Assembly: GCA_015680905.1 (NCBI GenBank)
Contig: CM027378.1
Coordinates: forward strand, 56,569,501 to 56,633,500
Length of the DNA stretch: 64,000 nucleotides
Source of the DNA: Coptis chinensis
Lineage: Eukaryota; Streptophyta; Magnoliopsida; Ranunculales; Ranunculaceae
Direction: 5' to 3'
Shown: piece by piece, positions 35,820 through 48,539 of the stretch
How positions within the stretch are numbered: position 1 is the stretch's first letter
Layout of the letters: each line of letters begins with the position of its first letter
Program-made: the position numbers and the translations under genes
The notes under the pieces: model-generated
The model's database searches: none
What the model was told of the DNA's origin: nothing
The model's input: only the letters and a program-made list of their open reading frames with translations

Positions 35820-36042
35820 ATGTCAAAATTAGCAATATAGAATGTCATCGGCCTAAATGACATCAATAAAGCTAGGTACATGAGTAAATTTAGATATGAG
35901 AATAAATTATGTCATTTTGGAATGTTGGAAACTAAAGTGAAGATAGAGAAGTTCCAATACATCAGCAACCTCTGTTGTCCAGCATGGTCTTTTGTGAACA
36001 ACTACGACAACAATTCTAGTGGGAGAGTTTGGATATCATGGG
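35820..36042 (+). pseudogene. LINE ORF2 endonuclease, N-terminal part
   Basis: ATG at 35820, two bases after the ORF1 stop. The start of the apurinic-type endonuclease is recognisable: NVIGLND (usual WNVRGLN; the Trp codon is TAG at 35838), FGMLETKVK (usual LLETKV), CPAWSFVNNYDNNSSGR and VWISW. Element G enters right after ISW; the reading resumes at 55816. Confidence 0.8.
36038..36042. repeat. TSD of element G, left copy (ATGGG)
   Basis: ATGGG before TGAAAAAG; ATGGG repeated at 55811-55815 after the opposite LTR. LINE coding sense continues across (ISW then DPG). Confidence 0.95.
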
Positions 36043-37567
36043 TGAAAAAGCACGCAAATACGTAATTATTTATGTCGTTGTTTGTGTTACGCATTTTTTG
36101 CAAATCTCACTTAGCATATTAAATATTGATTAGTATAGTGGCTAGCAAGGTATCAATCCTACTCTAAATAACTAAGTGTTGATAATAGAAATTCCTAATC
36201 TAAGTTACTCTAATGGATGCAAGTAAAAGATGTGGCTAAGTAATGATAAATATATAGTTGATTTGATTTGAGATGTAAACTATGCATAAACTAAACTAAA
36301 TTAAATATATGAATATGAATCAAGAGAGAGAATATCTTAGAAGAGATTAATCCACCAAAATTATAGAATTAGTCTAATAAATCTACCTATCATGCTTAAT
36401 ATAAATCACCAATAGAAACTCACCATACTTACAAACCTTATGCTCATAACCATGATGATAATATGTGGCTTTCAATGTACTTTCTATCTTTCCATTAAAT
36501 ACTTCTTCAATCTCCAATGATATCTTCTATCTAACCAAATTATGCTTTAAGTGGCATTCAATATACAACTCTAGGTGTCATGGAAAATCCACATATGGAA
36601 TTAACCATACAACTAATTGAGGTGCCATAAAGAATCCAATCAGCACACTGGAACACTAAAAATTAGAAGAAAAGAATCTAGGGTTTGTGGTATTTGGCTC
36701 TACACAATTATGAATTACCCTAAGACCTCCTAACCTCCATGGGAGCATTAGATCAATGGATGAATAATAAGAAACTCAAAGAGGGATTTAAACTAAAACA
36801 TGATAGAAGAAGAACTAAACTAAAATATACGAAAAAGGCTTCATCTCCCCTCCCAATAGAAAGGAGATTAGCTCCTCATATTATGATATGGACACAATAT
36901 GAAAAGGAATAATCTTTATAGCTATTAATGGTGAGAAAGTCTGAACTTTCTTCTCTCTTAATTCTAGATCTAAGATACACACACTAAATTTCCTAGATGA
37001 TGTAAACTGAGGTTTTTGTGCCTTATATATTGGCTTACATGCTCGTCTGGATAGAGATCCGAATCCTATGTTTATTTCGTGTCAAACTCTCTGTAATCTT
37101 TCTAGAAGCAATCCTAGAAAAGTTAAATTCGTTTGCACAAAAGTGAGACGTGTCCCACTTTTCCCTGTAGGCTATTTTGCAAGCTGCAGCTTCTGACAGC
37201 TTTCAGTTTCCTAATTCTTGTGAAACTCTGACTTCTTTTCCATGTTGATCTCCTCTTCCTATGAAGTCAAAATTAAGGCTTTGAGATCATATTTAAGACT
37301 CTTCTAACTCAATTATTATCCTCTTTTAGAGTCCCATTAGGCTTGGCACCTATGGAGACAAATATGATGTTTTTGCCCTAGACCTTTAGATATAATTCCC
37401 AGTGACTCCTTTTTTACTTCTTTGACTTCTTTTCCCTCCATATTTCACATTTAGGTTCTTTGACCTGCAAAAACTCAAACTGCATCATATTAGAATATTT
37501 AAATATAAAATAGAGACTAACATACACATAATTGGGGTTATAAATCATTACTTTTGAGCACTTATCA
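36043..37567 (-). repeat. Element G 3' LTR
   Basis: Plus-strand edges TGAAAAAGCACG and ..GAGCACTTATCA; minus-sense start TGATAAGTGCTCAAAAGTAATG. A TATATAAGG on the minus strand near 37022-37032 is the likely promoter. Confidence 0.95.
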
Positions 37568-37637
37568 CAACCCCAAACTAGTATTTTGCTAGTCTCTTAG
37601 CAAATATGTGTTATACTAGAGAAGTGTTCAAAGCTAA
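37568..37637 (-). other. Element G: PPT and last internal bases
   Basis: The minus strand CTAGTTTGGGGTTG (37581-37568) abuts the 3' LTR and is its polypurine tract. The rest, up to 37637, is G internal sequence ending in GCTAA, the left TSD copy of F. Confidence 0.75.
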
Positions 37638-39189
37638 TGACACTCACTCCTATTTGTGTATGAGATGGTATATGGATGATGTAAATAGATGATGGTCGTT
37701 GAACAAATAGAAGCGTATCAAAACCTAATTATCCCTCAATAAGTAAAGGATAAGTAGGGTATCGTTCCACTTTTAAGTGTATATTTATATGAAGGACAGG
37801 ACTATAAAGGGGGTTTGAGGGATTAAAAACTATGATTGTAGATATTAAATTCTAATGCTAAACTAAACTAAACTAACTAAACTATTGAGAATTTATAAGA
37901 GAGGGAATTCAAGAGATTAGAATCCACCAATACTTTTAATTCAATGACATTTTGCTTCATGGTTGTTCTCACAAGTAGACTACAATTAGGCAATCGAGCG
38001 AGTGTCGATGCCCTCTTGGACGAAACATCATTAACGAATAACTCTACTTAAGGTTATTCCTATGTTTATGCTATTAATATTTTCTTTCCTTTTATGTGAG
38101 CTTGGACAGCTATTCAATAAATCACCATCTAAGCCAAACACAAGGAATACTTCCCTTACTCTAAAACACTACACAACTAGAAGAAAAGTAGAAAATAATA
38201 GTATAATATTCAATTATAATAAATAAAACCCTATTCTAGCATTATATTCAATTGCAATAAATAAAACCATGTCACTAGCAAATATTCAATTTCAATAAAT
38301 AAAATCCTAAACTAGCATGATATTCGATTGCAATAAATAAAAATCTTAATCTATACTTCCATCCCCTGGTGTAGGCAATGTAACTAATAACTAAAAACAT
38401 AAAGAACTAACCTGATTGAAGAACACCATGAACCAGAAGAATCATTAAACCTTAAACATCGTCTTTATCTCCTCCCTTGAAGGAGAAGATTAGTCTTCCA
38501 TAAAGAAGGAAGAACACAAAGAACGAGAAGAAGAAGAGTCGAAGAACATAAGACTAACTTATTATGACTCGGCTAGTTAAAACCAAATCTTTTATTATTA
38601 ATCTCTCTCTGCCACAAGTTCTGGAGACAAGAGTATAAGTGAATTGGCAAATTACATGAGGTACTTAGGTCCTCTAATTATAGGGGTTACAATGAGTTCT
38701 AGAAGCATTCCAAACCGCCATTTGTTTCCTAATACAAATTAACTTCTTTCAGAGTCCAACTTTGTCTCCAAAACTGAGAAGGAATTGGTTACAGTGTCGT
38801 TTCATGCGTCTGGACACACGATAGTCGTGTCTCAAACGCGAGACTCTATTTTCCTTCTTTTATTTTATCCTTCTATCCTTTTTTGCGGGCTTTGGTCCAA
38901 TCAACAACTCATTTAGCCTTGGGCTTCTAAATAGGATTTAAAATAGGTCTAAGTCGTTTATTTAATAGCTTCAATTCCTTGGCCTTCTCTATGATTGTCC
39001 ACGGGCTTCCCATGTGATCCTTAATGCTCCGAATTGCTCCGTTTTACCCTTTTTTCTCTAATATTCCACAAAACTCTCTTTTTCACCTGTAGAATCATAA
39101 AACATAACTTACAAACACTATTAGTCCACTAAGATGGCTAAACAAGAAGAATAATCGAGGGTTGAATTGCACTTTTTGAGCACTTATCA
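37638..39189 (-). repeat. Element F 3' LTR
   Basis: Minus-sense TGATAAGTGCTCAAAAAG to GAGTGTCA. It holds the four-unit TTTATTTATTGCAATTGAAT array (38200-38345) and one copy of the GC-rich U3 repeat (about 38805-38842). Confidence 0.9.
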
Positions 39190-39203
39190 CAACTCCCAAC
39201 TAG
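39190..39203 (-). promoter_or_regulatory. Polypurine tract of element F
   Basis: Minus strand CTAGTTGGGAGTTG next to the 3' LTR, parallel to G's CTAGTTTGGGGTTG. Confidence 0.65.
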
Positions 39204-39303
39204 CCTTTTGCTAGTCTCTTAGCAAATAAGAAAAAAAAATAGATAAATGATCAAAATCACATCCTAATAACAAAAATAAAATCCTAACTCACTTTTGCAG
39301 GCA

Positions 39304-39381
39304 TCGCGATTGCATTTACCATATGCAACAAGGCTTTAAACCTTTAAGTTCCTTTAAAAGGACGAGTTATAATCTCGTGAG
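39304..39381 (-). ncRNA. Three-hairpin conserved element (copy in F)
   Basis: Minus strand: ACGAG/CTCGT around ATTATAA; middle stem weaker (CCTTTTAA with CTTAAAGG, about 6 of 8); TTGCAT/ATGCAA around ATGGTAA. It ends about 115 bases before the 3' LTR. Possible closing stem CTCAC/GTGAG outside the three hairpins. Confidence 0.5.
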
Positions 39382-41177
39382 GGTTTTCAGATGATATACC
39401 CACAAAATTAATCAATAGCATATTCAAGAATGATATCATTTTTCAGAGAGAAATTCCTCACCCACTTGGTGCTTACTCCAACAGACGGTCTCCATTGTTA
39501 ACTACATTGCTACAAAGACTCATAGATTATGATGGGAGATAGTAAAAATTGACAAAATTCTCAATCAAGGCTTATGTTTTTACTTAGTCAATCTCCTATA
39601 CTCTCCTATCCAAGAAACAGAATCCCTAGTTTACCATAGGCAGATGATCTCGACTTTCAATCTTTACTGGTCATACTTTCATAAAAGAATCTCTCAAAAG
39701 ATGGTCTACTATTTTATCTCATGTATGTGGGGAAAAGATTAATACATACGAACATCCCACATACTACCTTGAGAAACAGACTTCTAAATAAAAGTAGTCT
39801 CATGGAAAGAATGTCAATCACATATGAAGTGTCGGGTTCTTCACTTTAGCATCCTCTCACCTATTCTAGACTTCATACCATACTGTAGTGATAAGTCATG
39901 GGTTGTAACTTGCCTTGGGTATTGGTTTATGAAGGAAAGGTAAAGAGGATTCAAAGGTTGTTTCTGAAAAACACTAAAGGTTTTGCTTCATTCTTTGGAA
40001 GATTTCCTTAAATTCTATATTGCAAAGAAAATTCTTCCTTTGTCTTACCTTTTCCATCCATTCTATTCAACTTTTTATTTTTTTATTTTTTTATTTTTTT
40101 TAACTTAGTGGTATATCCTTGATTAGTACTGGATATGCTTGTTTTTCACTAGCTTCTTTCACTTTGAACAGAATGATGGTCTTCATTGTATCTCTCTGAT
40201 ATTTCCCTGTAATCTTCCTTTTGTGGTCTTTCTTCCTCCTTGTTCCCCTCGTATTCTTAGAAACATATAGGTATGGCTGATAAAGGTTTTGGCTATACTT
40301 CTTATCTGGAGTTGGGTAAAAGGTAAAGGGTTTTATAAAAGAAAATTTCTTATTGTAAGGCTCAAAAAGGTTTAACATGATGGTCCTACTAGGTGGGATA
40401 GAAGCTGAATGGGTTCACTACTTGACTTATCAGTATGATACTCTGTTTCAAATAGACTACAAGACAAAATGGCTATCTCCCCATTTGATGTCACTTCGTG
40501 ATTTACCAAATCAATGAATAATGAGACTCTATTATAACGACATAAAGAACTGAAAGATGTTGAGTCACTAAGACTCGGATTTTTCGTAAGAACTCTCCAA
40601 AGAATGGGTATAAAGCTCAAGTCTCACGGGCTAAGTCTAAAAAAATATGCTTCCAGTTTACTAGGGATTAAATCTCTCTTCTAACAAACATACACAAAAC
40701 TGACCAAGTACTATGGTGGTGCCTTGATAAAGAATTCTATCAACAAGAACTATGTCTGAGCATAATAAATAGTCTAAGCGGTAATGAAATCAACAATATC
40801 AACTATCTATCAAACTCAACACTAAGCAGTATAGAATATATATCCCAAACTCATCATTAAAATTTATTTTTCTCATGCTACTGATATAGAAATAAAAATA
40901 TTTTTGTTTTTGAAAACTAATTTTTGAAATTCATTTCTCAAGTACACCTTCCCCCAACTTAACATATGCATTGTCCTCAGTATATCGAAATTAAGTAAAT
41001 AAAATGAATGAGAAAAAGGGAAGATGTTACCATTGATGCTGAATATCAAAATTAATTCCAAAAATAAGAACATTCCCTTTTACCAAGATTTTTTTTTTGT
41101 TAGGTCTTTTAAGTCAGATCCCTAAGACTATATATCATGCATTATCAATTTAAAGTGAGGAGATCAGATTTTTTTAC
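39382..41177 (-). other. Element F 3' non-coding region
   Basis: Includes the uninterrupted counterpart of C's target in D (about 39838-39845), the two small frames 40378-40100 and 40620-40372 shared with D, and the box TGAGGACAATGCATATG followed by TTGGGGGAAGGTG on the minus strand (40980-40948). No gene recognised. Confidence 0.65.
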
Positions 41178-41459
41178 CTAAATCTGAGGAATGTTTGGAG
41201 GACGAGGAGGTCTCACCTTGTGGGTCGTCAAAAATACTCCTTGATATGTTGGAAAGATTGTTGGTGAAGTTGCTTCTCTAGCTTGAACTATTTCAGGTCT
41301 AATGATTGTGTGATAAGCATTGTGGTTCCTCTGTGTAGAAGATTGACGAAAATCTTTTTTTCTAACAGGACAATAGTATCTTATGTGCCTTTTACCACCA
41401 CAGTAATGATAATGGATGTCTAGCTGACTGCGCTCAAGGTGGGTGGTAGACTGGTTCAC
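41178..41459 (-). pseudogene. Element F second zinc-knuckle-like block
   Basis: Contains HYHYCGGKRHIRYYCP, then RKKDF and a Pro-rich end (KVRPPRPPNIPQI). Same as D's block; the first Cys position is His. Confidence 0.55.
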
Positions 41460-42843
41460 ATACTTCTCTCATTCAGACAATGATGGTGTACAAGAAGCTT
41501 TAACAGTGCAATGCTTCTTATCAATATGGTCCACTTTCTGCTTCAGAAGGCTCATTTCAGTTTCTAGATTCTGTTATTTTTCCAAAACTTCTTTAAGCTG
41601 ATTTTCTAGCAACTGATTTTTCTGGGTAGAAATTTGTTGTTCATCCTGAAATGTAGAGCTCATCTTCTCAAGATATGATACTCTCTTTGTCAATTTTCCA
41701 TTTTGCTCACTTAAATCCTAAATTTTCTGTAGAGATTCCAAGAACATGACTAGAAACGCCTCCGTGGTGGGGTTCTCAGGTTCATCATAGTTTTCTGTAG
41801 ATTGAGCACTTTCAATTATATCTTCGAATGGGACGAATTCTTGTATCATGCTATCAAGGAAGTACACATCTCCACCTTCGGCGTCATCACAATCCTTATG
41901 CAACAGGTGAAAGATATTTATGTCCATGGACATCTTACCAAAGTTGATCTTCATTTCACCATTGTGACAATTTATCAAAGCTTTTGCTGTAGCGAGGAAA
42001 GGTCGGCCTAGAATAATTAGAATTTTATTAAAGGCCTCCTGGGTGTCTATCACAATGAAATCCACTAGATAGTAGAAATTGGCTACTTGAACAAGAACAT
42101 CCTTAATTATGCCTCTGGGAATCTTGGTTGAACGGTCAGCTAACTTCAATTTGACTTTTGTAGGCTTTAGGTTCTCCAGGCCCAACGCTTAGTACACATG
42201 ATATGGCAAGAGATTAACACTAGCACCAAGGTCTAAAAGAGCATTACTTGTGAATTTTTCTCCTATCTTGCATGATATTGTAGGACTTCCTAGATCTTTG
42301 AGCTTGACCGAGCTTCTTTCAATGGATAATAGATGTTGTTTGTCCAAATTAGAAACGCCGCTTTCGAACATGAGTACTTCTCTTTATGTTGCATGCATCC
42401 TTCAAGAATTTGGCATATGATGGCAACTGTTTGATCGCTTTGAGAAAGGGGATATTGATGTTATCTTTCTCAACTGCCTCCTTCATCTCTAAAAATTGCT
42501 TGTCATTTTTTCTTTGAGCAAAAAACATAGGAAAAGGTTCCTTCGGTACAAACACATCAGCATGTGTCTGCTCTTCTTTCTCTTCGGCATTCTTACATGT
42601 CTTGTCTTGGTCATCTTGACAAATGGGAGTGGAAAGGATTTCCCCCACTTCCTTTTGAACTTCATTTGAAATCTTGACCGATTGCTCTGTAGCAATGTTA
42701 TCATGAGAAGGTAAGTCAACCTTGTTGTCTATCTTCAATCCTGATCTGAGAGTAGTAACTGAGCTGACATGATCATGGAGGTGATCAGTACTAAAAGTTG
42801 TCCCAATGTGGCATACATCTTCGCTCCTTGATATCGGTTCCAA
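41460..42843 (-). pseudogene. Element F protease and coiled-coil region (fossil)
   Basis: The frame 42843-42349 is the linker (RSGLKIDNKVDLPSHDN). 42371-42189 carries LLDLGASVNLLPYHVY. 42185-41718 continues GLENLKPTKVKLKLADRSTK through ILGRPFLATAKALINC. Sequence down to about 41480 still encodes the heptad-rich tail. Nearly the same as D 9060-10397. Broken. Confidence 0.85.
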
Positions 42844-43134
42844 TAAGTTAGGTTGAGTGGCTTGTGTCTTTACAAACTATGCAGTAGTTAGTTGGTCTAC
42901 CTTAGCCTCTAGAGACTCCATTCTAGAACATTGACTTGCCTAAGATTGCTGGAGATTGAGTTGAGACTGTGCAAGAAGCTCTAGAACACTTTCAAACTTC
43001 TAATTTTTCTGTGATAGCAAAGTAATTGCATTCTCCAGGTTGGCAGGTGCGGCATAATTCCTCCTAGGATCAGGCACTAATTCTCCACTTGTATTGGGAT
43101 TCCGTTGAGAGTATAATTGTTGTTGAGGAACCAA

Positions 43135-44351
43135 CTATGAAGCTTGACTTGTCTGTGGAATATAACTTTGATCTTGGGAACCTAGGGGTCCAGCATTCTG
43201 TCTCCAATAATTGACTTGAAAGTTATTACCACCTTGGTTGGGCCTCTGAAATGAGTTTATATTGTACTCTCCAACTGATGCATGTTGATAGTAACCAGGA
43301 CATTCTAGAGTTGCATGAGAAGTGTCCGAACAGACTTCGCAGTATCGGCTAGCTTGCATGACTTGGAGAGATTTAGCTTGAGACTTGTTGATGTTGGAGG
43401 GATTCATGGAGAACTGGTTGAATTTCTTACTCAGAGTTTCAATGCTGGTGGCCAGGCTAGCCAATGTAGACTTCAGTTCTTGATCTGATTGTTCATATGC
43501 TTGGTAACCAAATTGCTTTGGCTCCCCTTCCATGCTAGCGACATCCTCATTGCTAGTAGTCCATTGTTGTGTTTCTTCAACTAAATTCTCGAGAAAGTTG
43601 TAACCTTCCTCTCCATCCATTGATGTAAACTTGCCTTTGTGCATTGATGGTATCATCTGCTTGTTCATCATCGAGAGTCCTCGATAGAAAAAATGAGCTA
43701 GTGTGCTCTTGTCGTATCCATGATGTGGACACGAGACTAGTAGATTGTTGAATCGCTCCCAACTACAGTGATATTCTTCAGTCATCTTTCCTTTGAAATT
43801 GATGATAGCTTGCTGCATGGCATCAGTCTTCTGGGGTGGGTAGAACTTGTTCATAAACTTTGTTCTCAACTTCTCCCAGTTGTTGATTGAATTGATCGGC
43901 TGTGCAGTTAACCATTTGAAGGCTTTACCTTCGAGTGAGAGCGTAAAAAGAATCAACTTTATACTCTCATCTTTGATATTCTAGTTCTTGAAAGTTTTGA
44001 GGACTGATAGAAATTTGTTCATGTGAACATATGGCTGAACATTGTCTGAACCATTGAACTTTGGAAGCATAGAGATTACTGATGCTCTAAGTTCAAACTG
44101 GTTAGATTCTGTCTCTGGAAAAACAGTACTGCTGGGTGGGTCTCCAATGATTGGCGAATAGAAATCACTGAACTTCTTCCTCTGTTATGCTTGCATGGGT
44201 GGGATAGCTTCAGGATTATTGGTGTCCATAACACCTACATCATTGCGTGTGGCCATTGTATCAATCTCGTTTAGTATTCTTGTGAATCAGTTGTTAAACC
44301 TTGTCAACTGTTATATTCTTACCGGACGACGATTGGGACGACGGGGCATAC
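43135..44351 (-). pseudogene. Element F gag (fossil)
   Basis: Frame 43956-43135 (273 aa): LEGKAFKWLTAQP, the gag core with FMNKFYPPQKTDAMQQAI, CPHHGYDKSTLAHFFYRGL, knuckle CEVCSDTSHATLEC and a Gln-rich tail. Upstream sequence to 44351 encodes the MPRRP N-terminus and the ETESNQFELRAS-like stretch. It includes gag sequence that D does not show. Broken. Confidence 0.85.
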
Positions 44352-44883
44352 ACTAGAAAATGCTTTGCAAAGATGACAAAAAACTATCCTACTATGCTTG
44401 AATGCAATTAAACTAATATGCAATAATTCTAAATTATACTAATATGCAAAACTATTTTCCTTCAACTGGGTTGGGCTTTGCAGCTAGTATCTCCCCCGTT
44501 GTCTAAAGTTGTCTCTTTTAGGGTTATGGTGAATCACTTGGATTGCTTAAGTACCACGACCCACAGACGATAGTCCGTTTGTCGAGATTCAGACAATAAA
44601 CACTAGAGTTTGATGTTTCGCTGTGTTAGCTTACAACTTCAATTGTTGAAAAGGTCCTAAATGCAATTATACTAGAAAGCAATAAAACTAAACTATGATG
44701 CAACTATACTAAGAATGAAATAAAAAGAATGAAGATTCGACTAACCTGGATGGTAGATCTTGTCTTCGAGATGTCCTTCAAGCTTCTTTCTTTCTTAAAA
44801 GGATGGATGATGTGGCTAAAATTACCTCAAGATCCAAAGTTCTAATCTTGAAAGAAAACGTTAAACATAAACAACTTAAAACG
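44352..44883 (-). other. Element F 5' leader
   Basis: Non-coding. Retains the ACGGAC-TATC-GTCTGT hairpin (minus strand, about 44560-44575), paralleling D's leader hairpin. Confidence 0.55.
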
Positions 44884-44946
44884 GCAGCAGCGCCATTTGA
44901 CACGCTTTTAGGCCTACAATTAATTATATCCCCAGCCGCGGCGCCA
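44884..44946 (-). promoter_or_regulatory. Doubled primer-binding site of element F
   Basis: Minus strand TGGCGCCGCGGCTGGGGAT-type site (to 44946) and, 50 bases further, TGGCGCTGCTGCCG (to 44897). Each follows GTCAAA or GTGTCAAA. Parallels D 7185-7247. Confidence 0.7.
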
Positions 44947-44948
44947 TT

Positions 44949-46552
44949 TGACCTTGCCTCCTTTTTGTGTTGATTGGATGGTATATGGATGATGTAGATA
45001 GATAATGGTCGTTGAACAAATAGAAACGTATCAAAACCTAATTATCCCTCAATGAGTAAAGGATGAGTAGGGTATCGTTCCACTTTTAAGTGTATGTTTA
45101 TATGAAGGATAGGACTGGAAAGGGGGTTTGAGGGATTAAAAACTATGATTGTAGATATTAGATTCTAATGCTAAACTAAACTAAACTAACTAAACTATTG
45201 AGAATTTATAAGAGAGGGAATTCAAGATATTAGAATCCACCAATACTTTTTATTCAATGACATTTTGCTTCATGGTTGTTCTCACAAGTAGACTACAATT
45301 AGGCAATCGAGCGAGTGTCGATGCCCTCTTGGACGAAACATCGTTAACGAATAACTCTACTTAAGGTTGTTCCTATGTTTATGCTATTAATATCTTCTTT
45401 CCTTTTATGTGAGCTTGGGCAGCTATTCAATGAATCACCATCTAAGGTAAACACAAGGAATACTTCCCTTACTCTAAAACACTACATAACTAGAAGAAAA
45501 GTAGAGAATAATAGTATAATATTCAATTACAATAAATAAAACCCTATTCTAGCATTATATTCAATTGCAATAAATAAAAGCATGTCACTAGCAAATATTT
45601 AATTGCAATAAATAAAACCCTAAACTAGCATGATATTCGATTGCAATAAATAAAAACCTTAATCTATACTTCTATCTCCTGGTGTGGGCAATGGAACTAA
45701 TAACTAAAAACATCATGAACAAACCTGATTGAAGAACACCATAAACCAAAAGAATCATTAAACCTTAAACATCGGCTTCATCTCCTCCCTTGAAAGAGAA
45801 GATTAGCCTTCCATAAAGAAGGAAGAACACGAAGAACGAGAAGAAGAAGAGTCGAAGAACATAAGACTAGAAAGACTAACTTATTAAGACTCGACTAGTT
45901 AAAACCGAATCTTTTATTATTAATCTATCTCTGCCTCAAGTTCTGGAGACAAGAGTATAAGTGAATTGGCAAATTACATGAGGCACTTAGGTCCTCTATT
46001 TATAGGGGTTACAATGAGTTCTAGAAGTATTCCAAACCGCCATTTGTTTCCTAATACAAATCAACTTCTTTCAGAGTCCAACTTCGTCTCCAAAACTGGG
46101 AAGGAATTGGCTACAGTGTCCTTTCATGCATCTGGACGCAAGATCCATGCGTCTCAGACACGAGGGTCGCGTCTGGATGCACGATAGTCGCGTCTCAGAC
46201 GCGAGACTCTATTTTCCTTCTTTTGCTTTATCCTTTTATTCTTTTTTGCGGGCTTTGGTCCAAGAAATGAATCCTTTGGCCTTGGGGTTCCAAATAGGCT
46301 TTAAAATAGGTCTAAGTCGCATCTTTAATAGCTTCAATTCCTTGCCTTTCTCCATGATTGTCCATGGGCTTCCCATGTGATCCATAGTGCTCCGAATTGC
46401 TCCATTTTACCCTTCTTTCTCTAATATTCCACAAAACTCTCTTTTTCACCTGTAGAATCATAAAACATAACTTATAAACACTATTAGTCCACTAATATGG
46501 CTAAACAAGAGGCATAATCGAGGGTTGAATTGCACTTTTTGAGCACTTATCA
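44949..46552 (-). repeat. Element F 5' LTR
   Basis: 1604 bp, about 50 longer than the 3' copy because it holds two copies of the GC-rich U3 repeat. TATAAATA on the minus strand at 46004-45997. Confidence 0.9.
46128..46204. repeat. GC-rich 37-bp tandem repeat with palindrome in F U3
   Basis: Units of about 37 bp (46128-46164, 46168-46204) of the form GCGTCTGGA..GCGTCTCAGACGCGAG. The second unit ends in the perfect palindrome TCGCGTCTCAGACGCGA (46188-46204). The 3' LTR has a single unit; D's LTR has none. Confidence 0.8.
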
Positions 46553-46598
46553 ACTAACAGTACTAATTAAATAATAAACTAACTAACTTTCGCAGGTA

Positions 46599-46676
46599 TC
46601 GCGGTTGCATTTACTATATGCAACAAGGCCTTAAACCTTTAAGTTGCCCTTAAAGGACGAGTTATAGCCTCGTGAA
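46599..46676 (-). ncRNA. Three-hairpin conserved element (copy in G)
   Basis: In plus coordinates: stem 3 TTGCAT 46605-46610 / ATGCAA 46618-46623 (7-base loop); stem 2 CCTTTAAG 46636-46643 / CTTAAAGG 46649-46656 (5-base loop); stem 1 ACGAG 46657-46661 / CTCGT 46669-46673 (7-base loop). Stem 2 is perfect but its sequence differs from C/E's CCACTAGG/CCTAGTGG at about five of eight pairs. Confidence 0.6.
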
Positions 46677-48480
46677 GGTTTTCAGTTGATATACCCACAA
46701 AATCAATTTTACATATGAACTATGGTGAAATCTAGATAAAGTAACTTTTTCAGTTAAAATGTCTAAATCAAAAAGTTATTACTTATCACACCCATGATCA
46801 TAAAATATTAGGCTAAAGTTCTATTCATAAAGATAGAAAAGACTGACTAATCATCGTAACTAGAGCTTATTCATTTTTAACCATTTTGATTTCTTTCTCT
46901 TTTCCAAGCAACGTAATTTCTACCTCACCTTTGGATTAGTATTTTGACTTCAAATCTCACCATTTCATACACTCACAAGAAAATCTCTCTCAGATAAGTT
47001 TTCTATTTTACCTCCATATGCAGGGAAATGAGTAAAAAATAGAACATCCCACATATTTAGTCAAAAAGACAGAAATTTTCAAATATATAAATAAAGTCTC
47101 ATGGAAAGAATGTTAATCACATTTGAAGTGTCGGGTACTTCACTTTAGCATCCTCTCACCTATTATACACTTCATATCATACTTTAGTGATAAGTCTGGG
47201 TATTAAAATGGGGCTTAGGACAGGTTAACAAGAAAAGGGTAAAAATGATTCAAATTTTTTTGAGAATATACTAAAGACTTTTTGCTTTTAACCTTCTTGG
47301 AAATTTTCTTCACTTGTAGACTACAACACTTGAACTCTATCACTACTTCTGCTCAATTATTTATATTTCTTTTCTTTCTTTTTCTCTTTTCTTTTTTTTT
47401 TTATTTTTTTTTCTTTAAGCAAAAGGAATGATTTTCTTCATTTGACTTTGGTAAAATTTCCTTCAAAATCTTCTTTGTTCTAGCTTTCTCTTTAGTTCTT
47501 TAGAAATCCTCAGAAATATGGGTAAGGCTGATAATATGGGATATACTCCTTATCTGGAGTTGGTTTTAAGATAATTGGTTTAAGAATAAAAGGTTTAATA
47601 TATAAGGCTCAAAAGTGGTTAATATGATAATCCTACTAGGTGGGATAAAGGATGATTGGTTCACTACTTGACTTATTAGTATGATATTCCGCTTTGAATA
47701 TACTACAATACCGAATGGTTATCTCCCCAGTTGATGCCACCTCGTGATTGACCAAATCAAAAATAAATGAGACTACACAACGAATTTAAGCATAGAAAAA
47801 TGGTTGAGTCAACTTGGACTCAGATTTACGTAAAGACTCTCCAAGAAATTTAAAATTGAAAGGCTCAAGTCTCACAGGTCAAGTCTCTGTACTAATCCTC
47901 TAGTAAGTTGCTCTTTCATTTGAAATTCCTCTAGTGGTGTATTATATGAACTTACTCTAGACTAAGACTTTTATCAGTGAGATCTATTTCTAGTAATAGA
48001 AACTTAGTCTAAAAGTCTTACTAATCTTGGTCATAACTTATAATTTCCAATTTCATTAGCCAATTTAAACTATAAAAATATACTTTTCACCTAAAATCAT
48101 CATAATTCACATATAAAATTTCTAAATATTGTAATTAAAATATTGCAAAATTTTTATTCTCACCCCTTAACTAAATTAGGCATTGTCCTCAATGGCTAAA
48201 TAAAATAACTGAAAGCTTACCATAATTTAAATGATTAGATAAGGAGGGATATTACCTTAAATGCGTGCAAAATCACATTAGCTAAAATTTGTAGAATTTA
48301 TATCCTTAACAAAACAAATAAGAGCGATGATTCATAAGGATCAATAATTACTACAACGACTAAATATTTGTCATGTGTTCAATCCGTAGAGTTATACATC
48401 TCCAAAAAGGTGCTAGAGTGGAATATATGAGTCACATGTACAAATAACATGACTGGAAAATAAAAATAAAAATAAAATAA

Positions 48481-48539
<59 letters not shown>

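Larger units (their letters stand above)
37638..46552 (-). mobile_element. Element F: gag-protease LTR retrotransposon fossil nested in G
   Basis: Minus strand: 5' LTR 46552-44949 (1604 bp), doubled primer site, leader, gag, protease, coiled coil and knuckle-like block, non-coding region, structured block, PPT, 3' LTR 39189-37638 (1552 bp). TSD GCTAA (37633-37637) versus ACTAA (46553-46557), one mismatch. 8.9 kb, same family as D. In about 205 sampled LTR bases I count about 10 differences (about 5%). No RT or integrase. Ends whole; coding parts broken. Confidence 0.9.

Noticed and set aside
46128-46380. Frame 46126-46380 as a gene
   Set aside because: It lies within F's LTR and is opened by the GC-rich repeat.
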